Source: Absidia repens (taxonomy: Eukaryota; Mucoromycota; Mucoromycetes; Mucorales; Cunninghamellaceae). From it: a DNA stretch of 64,000 nucleotides. The notes under the pieces are model-generated. The model worked only from the letters and a program-made list of their open reading frames with translations, had not been told where the DNA came from and made no database searches. Where the stretch lies: positions 62,001-126,000 of the forward strand of contig MCGE01000017.1 of the NCBI GenBank assembly GCA_002105175.1. Reading direction: 5' to 3'. Of the stretch, positions 15,058 through 25,735 are shown one piece after another; positions within the stretch are counted from its first letter, which is position 1, and each line of letters starts with the position of its first letter. The position numbers and the translations under genes were made by a program.

Positions 15058-15825
15058 TTAAGCGACCAAGGTGGAAGCAGTGGCGGATTCACTATAAGAT
15101 TAAAAAAAAAAAGACAATCGAGGTTAAGGAAAGACAGTTACCGAGCAAGTGCCATTCAATAATAAAATAAGCAACAAACTGCAGACGTAATGTCAAATAT
15201 AGGTAGGTTAAATCGATAATTGCATGGAATCGGAGGCTATGTGCCACTCAATATCACATACAACATAAGATATGATGATATAACTCATAAAAAAGGATAC
15301 TATTTCCAGTTGGGAGGCAATTGGCCGGAGGTCTTGTAGTAACGAGCGAGACGGTGAATACGAGATTCAATAAGAATCAAACGGTACTTAGAACCCTTGT
15401 CCTTGCGGTTACGTTCCATATGCTTGCGGATGGAGACAGCCTTCTTGATCAAGTGGTACAAATCTTCAGGAATTTCGGGGGCGAGACCGCTGGACTTGAG
15501 GATACGGAGGATCTTGTTACCAGTAACACCCTTAACTTGAGGGATACCATGAGAATCACGGAGGATGACACCAATTTGAGCGGGAGAGAGACCCTTCTTA
15601 GCGTTCTTGCAGATCATATCAACAACTTCTTCAGGAGAGGTCTTGACCCAAGAAGGAGGAGTACGACGATAGGGGAGGGCACTGCTAGAGATACCTTTAC
15701 CGGGAGTGTGCTATTTAATGAAAAAAGAAATATAATAATACATCAAGTTAGTTAGTCTTTTTTTAAAAACCTAAAAAAAAGTTCACTCGCTTTGTATCCT
15801 ATTTTTTCTTTACCATGCGACCCAT
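15058..15825 (-). CDS. RPS13: 40S ribosomal protein S13 (uS15)
   Basis: The small-subunit ribosomal protein uS15, which binds 18S rRNA. Three exons: 15814-15825 (MGRM), 15301-15710 and 15058-15091. Together they give exactly 151 residues, the usual eukaryotic length. The middle exon holds the conserved [20 protein letters not shown] region and [16 protein letters not shown]. The last exon supplies the conserved C-terminus [12 protein letters not shown] first intron just after the start codon region is common in fungal ribosomal protein genes. The gene is divergent from the CCA-adding enzyme with about 180 bp between start codons. Confidence 0.97.
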
Positions 15826-16007
15826 ATTGACTGATTAGAATAAACAAAAAGTTGGGAAAAAGAAAGAGGAAGAAAACAATTTTATCAAAAAAGCTGGGAA
15901 AAATTTTATACAGTAGATTCGCAAGCCACTATATTTAAGCGCCGCGCTTATTGGAAACTGGGTTTTCCTGCAAATTTCAATTTCGCATTTCTTGTTTTTT
16001 TTTTTTT
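15826..16007. promoter_or_regulatory. Compact divergent promoter RPS13/CCA1
   Basis: 182 bp separate the two start codons. It contains ATTGG (an inverted CCAAT element) and TATATTTAAG near 15930, with a pyrimidine tract directly before the CCA1 start. Both genes must be driven from this interval. Confidence 0.55.
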
Positions 16008-18125
16008 ATGGTTCTTCTTTCCTCTTTTTCTCAACGACTATTTTTCGTCTCTTCACATCTCACTAAAAATTGTACCGTTTCTTCCCTGATATCAACACTG
16101 CCTACCTTGAAGCGAACACACTCAACGGAAGACTCCCCCACTACGGTGGACTTGGGGACGCAATCAAAACGACATTATGCACACAATACCAGAACGTATG
16201 GTATTGCAAAAACTGGTATTGACATGAAAATCAACCTGACAGAAAATGAATCTCGGATTTGCGATCTTTTGCAAAAGGTATCTGATCATATTGCGGCTGA
16301 ACGACCTGATCTACCCCGAATAGAACCACGTGTTGCTGGCGGCTGGGTTCGCGACAAGGTAAAAAATAAAATAAAAAAAGGCTTCCAACATATTATATAG
16401 AACTGTGATAGAGTGTGAAGTAACCTTCCTTTTTTTAAACGTCGCATATAGCTTTTGGGGAAAGAAAGTAATGACCTAGATATTGCTTTGAACAGTATGA
16501 TGGGATTCGAATTTGCCAATTATTGCAACAAATACCTTCAACAGCATGGGCAGACCACCCGCACTATCTCGAAAATTGACAGTAACCCCGCCAAATCGAA
16601 ACACCTTGAAACAGCAACAACCAAACTCTTTGACCAAGAAATTGATTTCTGCAACCTACGCACTGAAGTATATACAGAAGATAGTAGGATTCCATCCGAA
16701 GTAGTAAGTTATTTATAGAACTCTGGCCACTGCGGTAAATATATAATCTATGACTCATATATCTTTTTACTAAAAAATAGGTATTTGGCACTCCATCTGA
16801 CGATGCACATCGACGTGATATCACCATCAATAGTTTATTTTACAACATCAACACCGAAACCGTCGAGGATTTCACGAACCAGGTAGATACAATAGGCAGC
16901 GAACTCCACACTTTATCCTTGCTAATAGTATTATCTGATCTTAGGGTCTCCCCGATCTCTCCAACGGGCTTATTCGTACACCACTTACACCATTTGAAAC
17001 TTTTAGTGATGATCCTCTTCGTGTTCTTCGATGTATCCGGTTTGCCAGTCGCTTTCAATTTGAAATGGTTCCTGAATTATGCGCAGCAGCAAAAAACGAG
17101 AACATTAAAAATGCGCTAGTCAGCAAAATTAGCCGTGAACGTATTGGAACTGAAATCGACAAGATGTTGACTGGACCATCACCGCTACGCTCCCTGCAGC
17201 TTATTCACCAAAATGGCCTTTATCACACCATATTTACACCACCATCCAACTTACAACAGTCACCTCAAGATGCTTGGCAAGCTGTCTGTGCCGCAGGGAC
17301 GATGGATTGGCTCCTACGTGACGAAGCTCACAACACAACAACCATGGATGTCAATAAATCATCCTCATCATTACGGAAAGCAGTAAATAAAGATGAACGG
17401 CGTATACTCTACCTTGGTGCATTCCTCTTTCCATACTTGAATCTTGTGTCAGAATCGAAAAAACGGCCCGTCCCAACTGTCCAACTTGTTCTTCGCGATT
17501 CCATCAAGTCAACGAACCAAGATATCAATGTTATCTCCACCTTATTCCGTGGCATTCCTCTCTTCCAGCGGGCCGTCTATCAATTGGACTGTCAGCAAAC
17601 GATATCAAGATCAGACCTAGGAATGCTGATCCGTGACATTGGTTCCCGGTGGCAAACATGTCTCAAGCTGGCGTTAGTGCACGACCTATCACAATCGACG
17701 AGGACAACGACGGTGGAAGCGACAGCGGCGGCGGCAGATATAGCATGGGATCAACCCGAAACCTTGACTTCTCTTCAATTAGACACAACCAAAAAAACGG
17801 TGAATCGTTATCAACGATTGTTAGATCAAGTTGTTCAGTACGATATTCAAGATTGTCATACTTGGAAACCAATGATTGATGTAAGTGCTTTCAAGGATGA
17901 TCTACTTGACCTAATTATGTTTTGGGTGGTGCTTCTCAACTTATTTATTTTATTTAATAGGGTAAAAAAACCACACAACTTCTCAATGTCAAACCTGGTC
18001 CGGTGGTGCAGCAATTATTGAAGGTGATGATGATTTGGCAGTTAGAAACCCCTGAAGGCACCGTAGATGAATGCACAGCGATGATGAAACAATACTGGTC
18101 TGACAACAAAGAACAACTCTTATGA
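16008..18125 (+). CDS. CCA1: tRNA nucleotidyltransferase (CCA-adding enzyme)
   Basis: Adds the 3' CCA to tRNAs in nucleus/cytosol and mitochondria. Five exons (16008-16358, 16452-16703, 16781-16882, 16945-17880, 17961-18125) give 601 residues with correct phase. Class II nucleotidyltransferase motifs appear in order: GGWVRDKLLGKESNDLDIAL (catalytic DxD), RRDITINSLFYN (motif B), NGLIRTPL, and DDPLRVLRCIRFASRF. The N-terminus from 16008 (MVLLSSFSQRLFFVSSH) looks like a mitochondrial presequence. Internal ATGs, for example before KINLTENESR, could give a cytosolic form, as in yeast Cca1. A more upstream in-frame ATG at 15951 is possible but less likely. The C-terminus includes an Ala-rich insertion near nt 17720. 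Confidence 0.95.
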
Positions 18126-18812
18126 ATACCATTTACTTGACTGGTCTCCAAACAATAGTTTAGGTCCACTAGTTTAGTTACTTTATACAGATCTTATATA
18201 TCTTAGTTTAGCTTATATATACTTTTCGGGGGTGTCGTTATTAATAAATATGCTGATGCTCATTTTTGGTTCTGAAAAATTCACGATTTATAATACTTGA
18301 AAATTGATTATATAAAATGTTGATTGAGGATGTAATAATAGTGTTAGGTTTGAGCTGTGGTGAAGGAGAGGACGCGAATGTTGGTTATGGTATGGTGTGA
18401 ATTGGCTGCTGGTATTGTAGTGTTTGAAATCAGATACTGCGTCTAGTTTAGGACTAAAAATCGCTTATGTGGTGTTTTGAGGGATATTTACCGTATATCG
18501 CTGGGTACAAAAGAGATTGTTTTGGCTTTAACGACGTGATGATAATTACATCATTGACTCTCATTGTATATCAAAAAAAAAAAATCCCCCATATGCTCAA
18601 AGTGATGAAGACATTATAACACATAATAAAACGGAGTCATAGTTCAAATATTTTTTTATTCAATTTCTTTGGTAAAAACGCTATACAATAAAATAAACAT
18701 GCAACATGGTACAAAATATTTTGTGTTCAATTTTATTGATAAAAAAAAACGAGGGATAGAGGGAATCAAGCTAAACTAGGCACAAACGAACAAAAAAAAA
18801 AAAAAAAATACA
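18126..18812. other. Convergent 3' ends, nothing else seen
   Basis: AT-rich 3' flanks of CCA1 (+) and the next gene (-), with A-runs near 18570 and 18790. AATAAA-like signals occur on both strands (for example near 18625-18690). Confidence 0.5.
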
Positions 18813-19793
18813 TTAAAATAACAAGTCATCTTTGGACATTTTTCCACCTTCTGCATTGACGGTTCCAGCATCCATTCCTAAAGCCACCACCTTTTTCATG
18901 CGTTCCAGTCGATCCTTTTGTTGTTGCAGGAGTTCTTCCCACTCATCATCGTCATCAACGTGGTGTGGCCGGTCATCGAGGTGATTGGTGCTGGTATGAT
19001 TGCTTTTATTGTCGTTCTTGCCGTTGAGTGTATCCTCGCCTGTGCCGCCCTCTTGATCTATCATTTCTACATCCAAAGCGGTAGTGGTGGTATCGTCAAC
19101 GTCCATCATTTCACTATTGTTGTTTACATTGAAGCCAAGCGCCAAGTCATCGTCCAATGAAGTTTCCAGGCCTGATTTGTGTACATCTTGTTGTTGCTGT
19201 TCTTGTTGCTGCTGTTGTTGCTGTTGTTGTCGCTCTGCTTCCAATTTCTTGTTGGCGTGGGTGACATTGGTTTGCTGATACTTCAGTTGGAGAACAGTTT
19301 TCGATTGTTCCTGTCATCAAAAACAAAAGTAGAAATGGAAGAAACAAGGTTAACCGACAAAATCTAAATCCAATAAATAGGAAATTACTGACGTACCAAT
19401 ATGTAATAGAGTTGATCGCACACGGTGTCGAAATCATCGCACTTTTCAAGTAGCTTTTCAATAAGTTGGGGTGGTGGTTCTGTGCAAGCCATTCCGAGTT
19501 TACTAATGCAAACGTTTGTCTTAGTACCAAATCAATTGCTACTTCATTCCTTTACACATGAACATATTCCTCCAATTTACCTTGTAGTTGCAAAGTGATC
19601 TAATACCCTTGAGGAGTGCTCCAGAATGTCCTGTAATAAGAATGGTTTGAGCGTTATGATCTACGGTCCTCAATTTGATGTACCCCCCCCATACACACAC
19701 ACTTACAGTTGACAAAATTCTGTTCAAAGCAAATATTTCACTTTGTAATGGACGCTGCGTTATATTACTATTGGGTGGGAAGCGTGGCGGCAT
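18813..19793 (-). CDS. Gln-rich protein, possibly Mediator subunit 29-like
   Basis: Four exons (19707-19793, 19581-19630, 19397-19502, 18813-19310) join in phase to a 246-residue protein that starts MPPRFPPNSN. The N-terminal half is helical. It includes EKCDDFDTVCDQLYYILEQ, which resembles the short conserved helix of metazoan Med29 (a cysteine, then CDQL). This is followed by a polyQ run, an Asp/Thr-rich acidic linker and a C-terminal helix ending SKDDLLF. No catalytic motif is present. A Mediator tail role is a weak guess from the CDQL-type helix; BLOC-like or other small helical scaffold proteins are alternatives. The exon structure argues that it is a real gene. Confidence 0.5.
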
Positions 19794-20242
19794 TGATGTT
19801 GTTGTATTATTTTTACAATAAAAAGAAATAAAAAGAACCCGCACAATATATGGATATTGATATTGATTCAAACGCCGACCTAGCCATATGTTGAGTTAAC
19901 ACCCAGACTGTAAATATTTTAATAATTGAGTACCTACAATAGAAGTTGGAGTTTGCATTGGATTAGCTGGAATATAAGTATATCGACAATCTTTATTACA
20001 CATCCATCGAACATTATTGTGATCAGATAAAAGATAAAAAAAATTTAAGCTACAGGGCGAGAGCGATAAATAAAACGAACTAATGACTAGTATTAATAAA
20101 CATTAAAATGGTAGTAGTAAAAATTAAAGGATAAGATGTATAGGTTGTAACGAATAAATAAATAAAAAAAGTAATGCTAAGTATAAATATACAGGTGGAG
20201 AATAGAGAAAAAAGAGGAAGGGAAGGGAGACTACAAACTAAA
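19794..20242. other. Upstream flank, nothing recognised
   Basis: AT-rich 450 bp between the start of the Gln-rich gene and the end of ERF2. No RNA gene or coding signal is visible. Confidence 0.5.
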
Positions 20243-22402
20243 TCAGGAATTGGTCACAGCCGTGGTGGTAGAAGAGGAGGGTTGGTTCGAGTCAGTCGAT
20301 TCCACCATTTGTCCTTGGTCAACATCATATCGTTCCTGAACGTATTTTCGTCGAGCAAGATAACTAACGAAGGAAAAAAATGACAAGTTCAATTTCAATA
20401 ACTATACTCGAATGAGCATCGGCTATGTTGTTACCTTTTCGTTCTAGGTCGGCAAAGCGCATAAATGAAATTTATCACAGGATTTCCAAAATCAAACAAG
20501 TGTGATTCCAACGGCCTCATGGCTATAGACGATCGTAACTACGAAGTAAATATATATATATATATATATATATTGAGTATGATTTCGCTTTATAATTTTT
20601 CCATATTACCTGTTCATGGGTAGTGACACCACGCATGTTCAAAAAACAGTGATAACCAGTAAGACTGCCAACAGGAAGCAACAAGAAAAAGCATAGGATG
20701 ACCAATAGAAAGCTGACCGGGGCGTTGTCCAAAATAATTTTGAAGGAGCGATCAGTTGATGTCAAAACATGCTGATCAATTGCACCAGTCCAAATGCAAC
20801 AACATATATGCAAAGCAGAGTGGCAGTGACAATAAATGTAAAGAAGGACCGATAATTCCGTTTACCCACACAATTGTTGAGCCAAATACAGTGATGGTCT
20901 TCATTTTCTACAAAGTATAAATAATATATGTCTATATGAGTCAAATCACGTTTATAAGAGAGAGAATGGGGGTAGGAGGGGAAAGAGTCAAACTTACCCA
21001 CGCAGTTGTTGCATTGTCGACAATGACTTGATCTTGGTGGACGATAAATACCGCAAGTATCACAATATTTCAGATGTACCAGTTCACCCTTGATTGTCAC
21101 CTGTTTTACTGGAGGAGGTGATTGACTTTGGAGTTCATAAGCATGACCATAGGCATCTTGAGTTGCTGAGAAGGTCCCATGTAAATGTCGAGGTAAAATC
21201 TACTTCGATAAAACAAAAAAAGTTAAAGTTTCTGCAAATTACCCTATTGTTTTCTTTTTGATAATGTTACCCCTGGATCCGTCCACGATGTCTTGATCAT
21301 TGATACTAATGACAGCACAAAGAGATAGCCAAAAATAATAGGAACAGAAGGATGTATTTGATACCATAACCAAGGACATCTAACATTAATGAAAAAATAT
21401 ATTAATAAAATATAAAAGGTTAATATCATAGTTCTCCAAACTTCTTTCTGTGCCCCCCCAATCCCTTCTCCCCTTCTCCCCAATCCCCTGATCCTTTTTT
21501 TAAATTTACTCCTTACCGTTCCCCACTTATCCACTTGACCTGCTCAACCCTGTCCTACCCTACATCCATCCTCTGTCGTATCGACGCATATATTGGCATA
21601 TATTGGCATCTATACCCTCAAAAACAAAGGCCACTTACATAAAAACTGCAAACAAGACGGATGGAGCCAGTAAAAGAAAAATAGCCAATGCGAAAGCCCA
21701 ATACACACGATTGGTCAAACACCGTCCGTGACAAAAAAAGATGTTGTTTCCTGGAAATCGTTCATAGTTTCGTATAGATAGAGTTCGTATAGCTTGTCGT
21801 CCACTAAAGCCACCAGCTGCGGCGGTGGCAGCAGCAGAAGGGACAGGAGCGTTATGGTTAGGAGGGGGGAAATATGAAGAAGGTGTTGACGATAAAGATA
21901 AAGAGGACGTGGGTTGTTGTTGCTGTTTCAAAGTATTGTTTTTTCGAGGTGAAGGTCCAGCTGATGGAGTGTACTGAGTCATTTGTTGAGTAGTATCGTT
22001 TCGTGTTGTGTCTGATAAAAAATTTCCAAGTGAAGGATGCAGTAGTAAAGCTGGATGTTCACTCGAGTTGTTATTGTTGTTTTCAACGTCTATTGATGAT
22101 GGTGGTGGTGTGCTAGTTACATGAACTGAATTTGTAGTATTGGTAGTTTTGGCAGTGGCGGTGGTATAATTGCTGGTAGGCTGGTTTGTTGGTAATCTAT
22201 CCAAATCCATTGTTTCAAAGCTACCCTCTAATTCATCATGATCGACCATTGTATGCTTTTGTGATAACCCATTCGTTCGTTTATAGTTGCTGTTCTTTCG
22301 TACAGTACGCAATGGTGAGGACTGCTGATTCAAGTGCAAGGTGTTCGTTGTAGCTATATCCGAGGGCTGTTGAGATAAGGAAGATATATCATTATTAAAC
22401 AT
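20243..22402 (-). CDS. ERF2: DHHC palmitoyltransferase, Erf2 type, with apparent frameshift
   Basis: S-acyltransferase catalytic subunit that palmitoylates Ras at the ER/Golgi. The proposed start at 22402 (MFNNDISS) gives a long Ser/Thr/Asn/Gln-rich cytosolic N-terminus, then two membrane segments. The cysteine-rich domain [19 protein letters not shown] follows, split by an intron from [19 protein letters not shown], which carries the catalytic DHHC. Two more membrane segments and the TTxE motif (GVTTHEQ) follow. The last exons end [15 protein letters not shown] and a Ser/Thr tail. The third membrane segment ends in a TGA near 20762, while the continuing homology ([10 protein letters not shown] onward) is in another frame. 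A one-base difference in a T run, or an atypical 32-nt intron, would explain it. An intron also holds a (TA)n tract. Confidence 0.9.
20551..20573. repeat. (TA)n microsatellite in an ERF2 intron
   Basis: About eleven TA units inside a short intron. Similar TA tracts lie at 25424-25449, 53532-53549, 56901-56919 and 63326-63354, mostly in introns or leaders. Confidence 0.9.
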
Positions 22403-22717
22403 GTAAACAAATATGAGTAATAAAAAATATATGTAAAAAAGTGGGAAGAAGGATATGTGAACAAAAATGTGTGAGTGTGTAGAAAAAAAAATAGAGGGAA
22501 AGAAAAAGAAGCAAAAAATAGCGGTGATTGAAACAAGCATCGTAATTTTTTTATTTGATAGGAGAGGTCAGGTTTTGCAATATGTACAGTGCTGATTTTG
22601 TAGTGATAATAAGGTAAAAAAAAGTTAAGATATATACAACTATACTATGGGATAGGGGATAAGATAATAAATGAGAGAAGGATGACAGATTCTTGCCACT
22701 AGAATTGAATAGAGAGT
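22403..22717. other. ERF2 leader and RFX gene 3' flank
   Basis: About 315 bp. The frame of ERF2 stays open upstream of 22402 into a strongly hydrophobic Phe/Ile/His-rich stretch with an ATG at 22540. I treat it as leader because low-complexity pyrimidine-rich DNA translates this way, but a longer N-terminus is not excluded. Confidence 0.45.
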
Positions 22718-25247
22718 TCACTGCATTACTGGTGCGCCGCCGGAACTGGGAAGTTTATTGGTATTTGCATTCACCAAGGCGATACGTTCTTCAACACGAT
22801 AAAGGACCAAATCATCGAAAAAGAATTGAAGTGTCTGGAATGACCCTACAAAAGAAAAAATTCCAGTTTGTAATTATTCCGAATATACATAATGGGCAGA
22901 AAGAGTGAGGGATTACCTACGGTGGATACAGTTTTAAGATAGAATTGTTGCATCACCAAACTAGTATACATTTTCCATTTCAGCAAAAACTGCTTTGCTT
23001 CTTTGATGTAATTTTCATCGTCTTGAATATCATGGATCTACAGTTAAAGTTTAAAGGAAAAAAAAGAAGTATCAGGATCATAAAACTTTTTTCAACAGAA
23101 AAGACTTCTTTAAGAATCCTACCCTTGGATACCGAGGTACGAATTTTTCAACAAGTCGTTCCACCCAATCCATCCATTGGTTCAGGTTTGATTTGGTATT
23201 CAATAATTGAGTGATGTCTCCTTCTACTGTTGAACAAGAAAAAATAAATAGGATGTAAATATAGATTTAGTATGCCAATCTAAGATCGACCACCCTGCCA
23301 ATAAAAAAAGGAGAACTTACGAATTTTCCGCATATCATCATTTCGGCAATCACAAACCCAAAGCACATGGTCCAAAATAGTACCCATATCAAGGTTATTC
23401 CAATCGTGTTTCATTTCCTCTAAGCGAATAGGTTGACTCAAAACATCGCCGGCGTTCATCGCAAATTGGGTCAACGTCAAATGACGGCGCATTTTGGCAA
23501 CAAATACACGGGCGACATCAGACTTTTTTTTCCGTAGCAGTATTGGGTAGTCGCGGAGTAAATACTGCAAGAAGCCAGGCAAATTTCTAGTATACCTGTT
23601 CAAACCAAGCACCATATTATTTGAGAGAGGCGTGTTGACTTTTGGTAAGAGGTCGGTGATAAGAGACTAGCCATGATAAATTTGAACGGTATTAGTTGAA
23701 TTTTGTTTGTTTGTTTTTCTTGCTCTCTTGTAGAAGTTCTACTTACATCATACAAATTGCAATCCCAGCGCCAAATGTAATTTGTCAATTCAGGTGTCGT
23801 GGTTATCAAAGATTTGTAAAAACTTGGCATTTTTCCATAAAACTGGTCATATATATTTTGAAGCTAGTACAAAGATAAAAAAAAAAAAATCATATCGTAG
23901 CTGTTACTTTTTATCACTGCTTACCTTCTCAAATTCGCCGGCAAAAATTGTATTGTAAATGTCCTGACAGTGCTGATTGTAAAGGTTTGCAAATTGCGCA
24001 GTTGGGCCGGAGGTATCACGAAAATCATTAAATCGGCGAGTGATGAAGGTTTCAGGTCCAGCGAGAAGTGTTGATGACGAAGTGGTTGCCAACGACCGGG
24101 ACGGAGCAGAAATACTCGTGTCTTGATGCTGCGTTACAGATGATGGAGAAGAAAAGATAGACACAAGGTCAAAATTGGATAAATGGTGCTGCTGTGGTAA
24201 TAGAGGTGGTGATGATGACGAAGAAGACAATGATGGTATGAGTCCAAATGGAGAAGGTAGTTGAAGAGGAGGAAATGCATGAGAACCAGGTTGAGTACTA
24301 CTTGTCACGGGAGAAGATAAAGATGCTGATTCGGCTACCGGATACGAGAATAATGTTGATTGTACGGAGTCATTCGCATTGCTAATAGAGGTTGAAGATT
24401 CGGTGGTAACGTTTGATGTTTGATGGTGCTGTTGTACAGAAGTATAGTATGGGGCAGAGGACGGACCAGCTGCTTTGCAAATAGTAGTCGTAGTAGCACT
24501 AATATCGACCAAAGTATCTGTGGAGCTTTCAGGCAATTCCCGGCGTTGAATATTGCAGTATTGATATTTGGATTGACCACGATTCCCAAGGCGACGAGTG
24601 GACATGTGAGGAAAGGCTATTCTAATTAACTTGCCAAAAGTAGCAGCATTCACTGGCCTGACATGTTGTAAAGTACAATAGTATTTGTAGTGTTCATAAA
24701 TACCGGATCGAGGCACGTTTGAATTGGGTCGTACTTCATAATTTTCAAGAATCCTACATGATAAAAGTAAAAGCAAGTTTCAGTTTCATGAATCATGCAC
24801 CAACAATAATTGGTTCCACTTCGCACCTCCCAACTGCCATCAGTTCCCTTATCCTTGATTTTCTTACCATGAAACGACACCATTGTTTGCCATACTGCCA
24901 AAGCGTGTGACATCTTTGGATGAGGTTGAAGTAGTAGTTGAAGATGCTGAGGAGTCAGCGACACTCGTTGGAGGCGATACGCGAGATTTTGAGACTGTCA
25001 CTACATGGACACTTTCTTCGGATTTCAAGCCATGTCGTTCCTTGAATGTCACTGCTGATGAGCTCCCAGGGTCAGGATTAGTCATTGCTTGAGATGCAAT
25101 GTGAAGTTGTTCTGGAGAATGGATGTCGGTTTGAAGATCCGGGGGCGATGTACTTTCCGATGCAGGTTTGTCGTCAGTAATGATTGGCACAACAGAACTA
25201 CGGGTTTGCATGCTGCGAGTCTGCGGTCTTTTTCCTTTTTCTGCCAT
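22718..25247 (-). CDS. RFX-family winged-helix transcription factor
   Basis: A DNA-binding regulator of the RFX family, which in fungi includes Crt1/Rfx1 of the DNA-damage and cell-cycle response. The start at 25247 (MAEKGKRP) is the first ATG; an in-frame TTG further up was not used. Exon 1 (24868-25247) is disordered and ends in NNGVVSW. Exon 2 (23925-24753) holds the RFX winged helix, seen as VPRSGIYEHY, PVNAATFGKLIR and TRRLGNRGQSKYQY. A Ser/Thr/Pro-rich linker follows. Later exons (from 23863 down) carry the RFX extended dimerisation region, including LQNIYDQFYGKMPSFYKSL, RRHLTLTQFAMNAGDVLSQ and the terminal FQTLQFFFDDLVLYRVEER. The last residues are GGAPVMQ. The full domain order is intact, and all introns are short. 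Confidence 0.92.
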
Positions 25248-25735
25248 TGAATTGATCCACTTGTTCAAATAAGTGTTGGTCCGAATTGATGTGAATGTTG
25301 TTGTTGATGAGGACTAAATACTACAAAGGAAAAGAGGCAACAAACAGAAACGTAGAGAAAAATAAGAAAAATAAGAAAAGAAAAGAAAAAACGTCGAAGT
25401 CGAGAATATTCTTCTTTTTTTTCTATATATATATATATATATATATATACCTGATAAGCCAGACATAAACGAGTTCCGCCATAATACATGCTCTGCAAGT
25501 AATCAAAGTGAATCAGTCACGTCATATCAAAAGCGTAATATCCAAAATCATGCATTGTGGAGCGTCTGTGTGGAACTGCAGCTAATAAAGCCATCTGAAC
25601 CTGCACCTGAGCACTTTATCAGTGAATCAGTTACACATAGAAAAGACAAGACAATATATACAGCATGAATTTTATTTTTCAAAAATAAAATGTAAAAAAA
25701 GCATCTATTCTATATATAAAACTAACATAGTCCAA
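25248..25735. other. RFX gene upstream region
   Basis: Holds a (TA)n tract (25424-25449) and a purine-rich tract on the plus strand near 25330-25400. No gene was recognised. A further 5' non-coding exon of the RFX gene could lie here. Confidence 0.4.

Noticed and set aside
20762..20813. Programmed frameshift in ERF2
   Set aside because: There is no canonical slippery heptamer in the right register, and such regulation is not known for this family; an indel or micro-intron is simpler.
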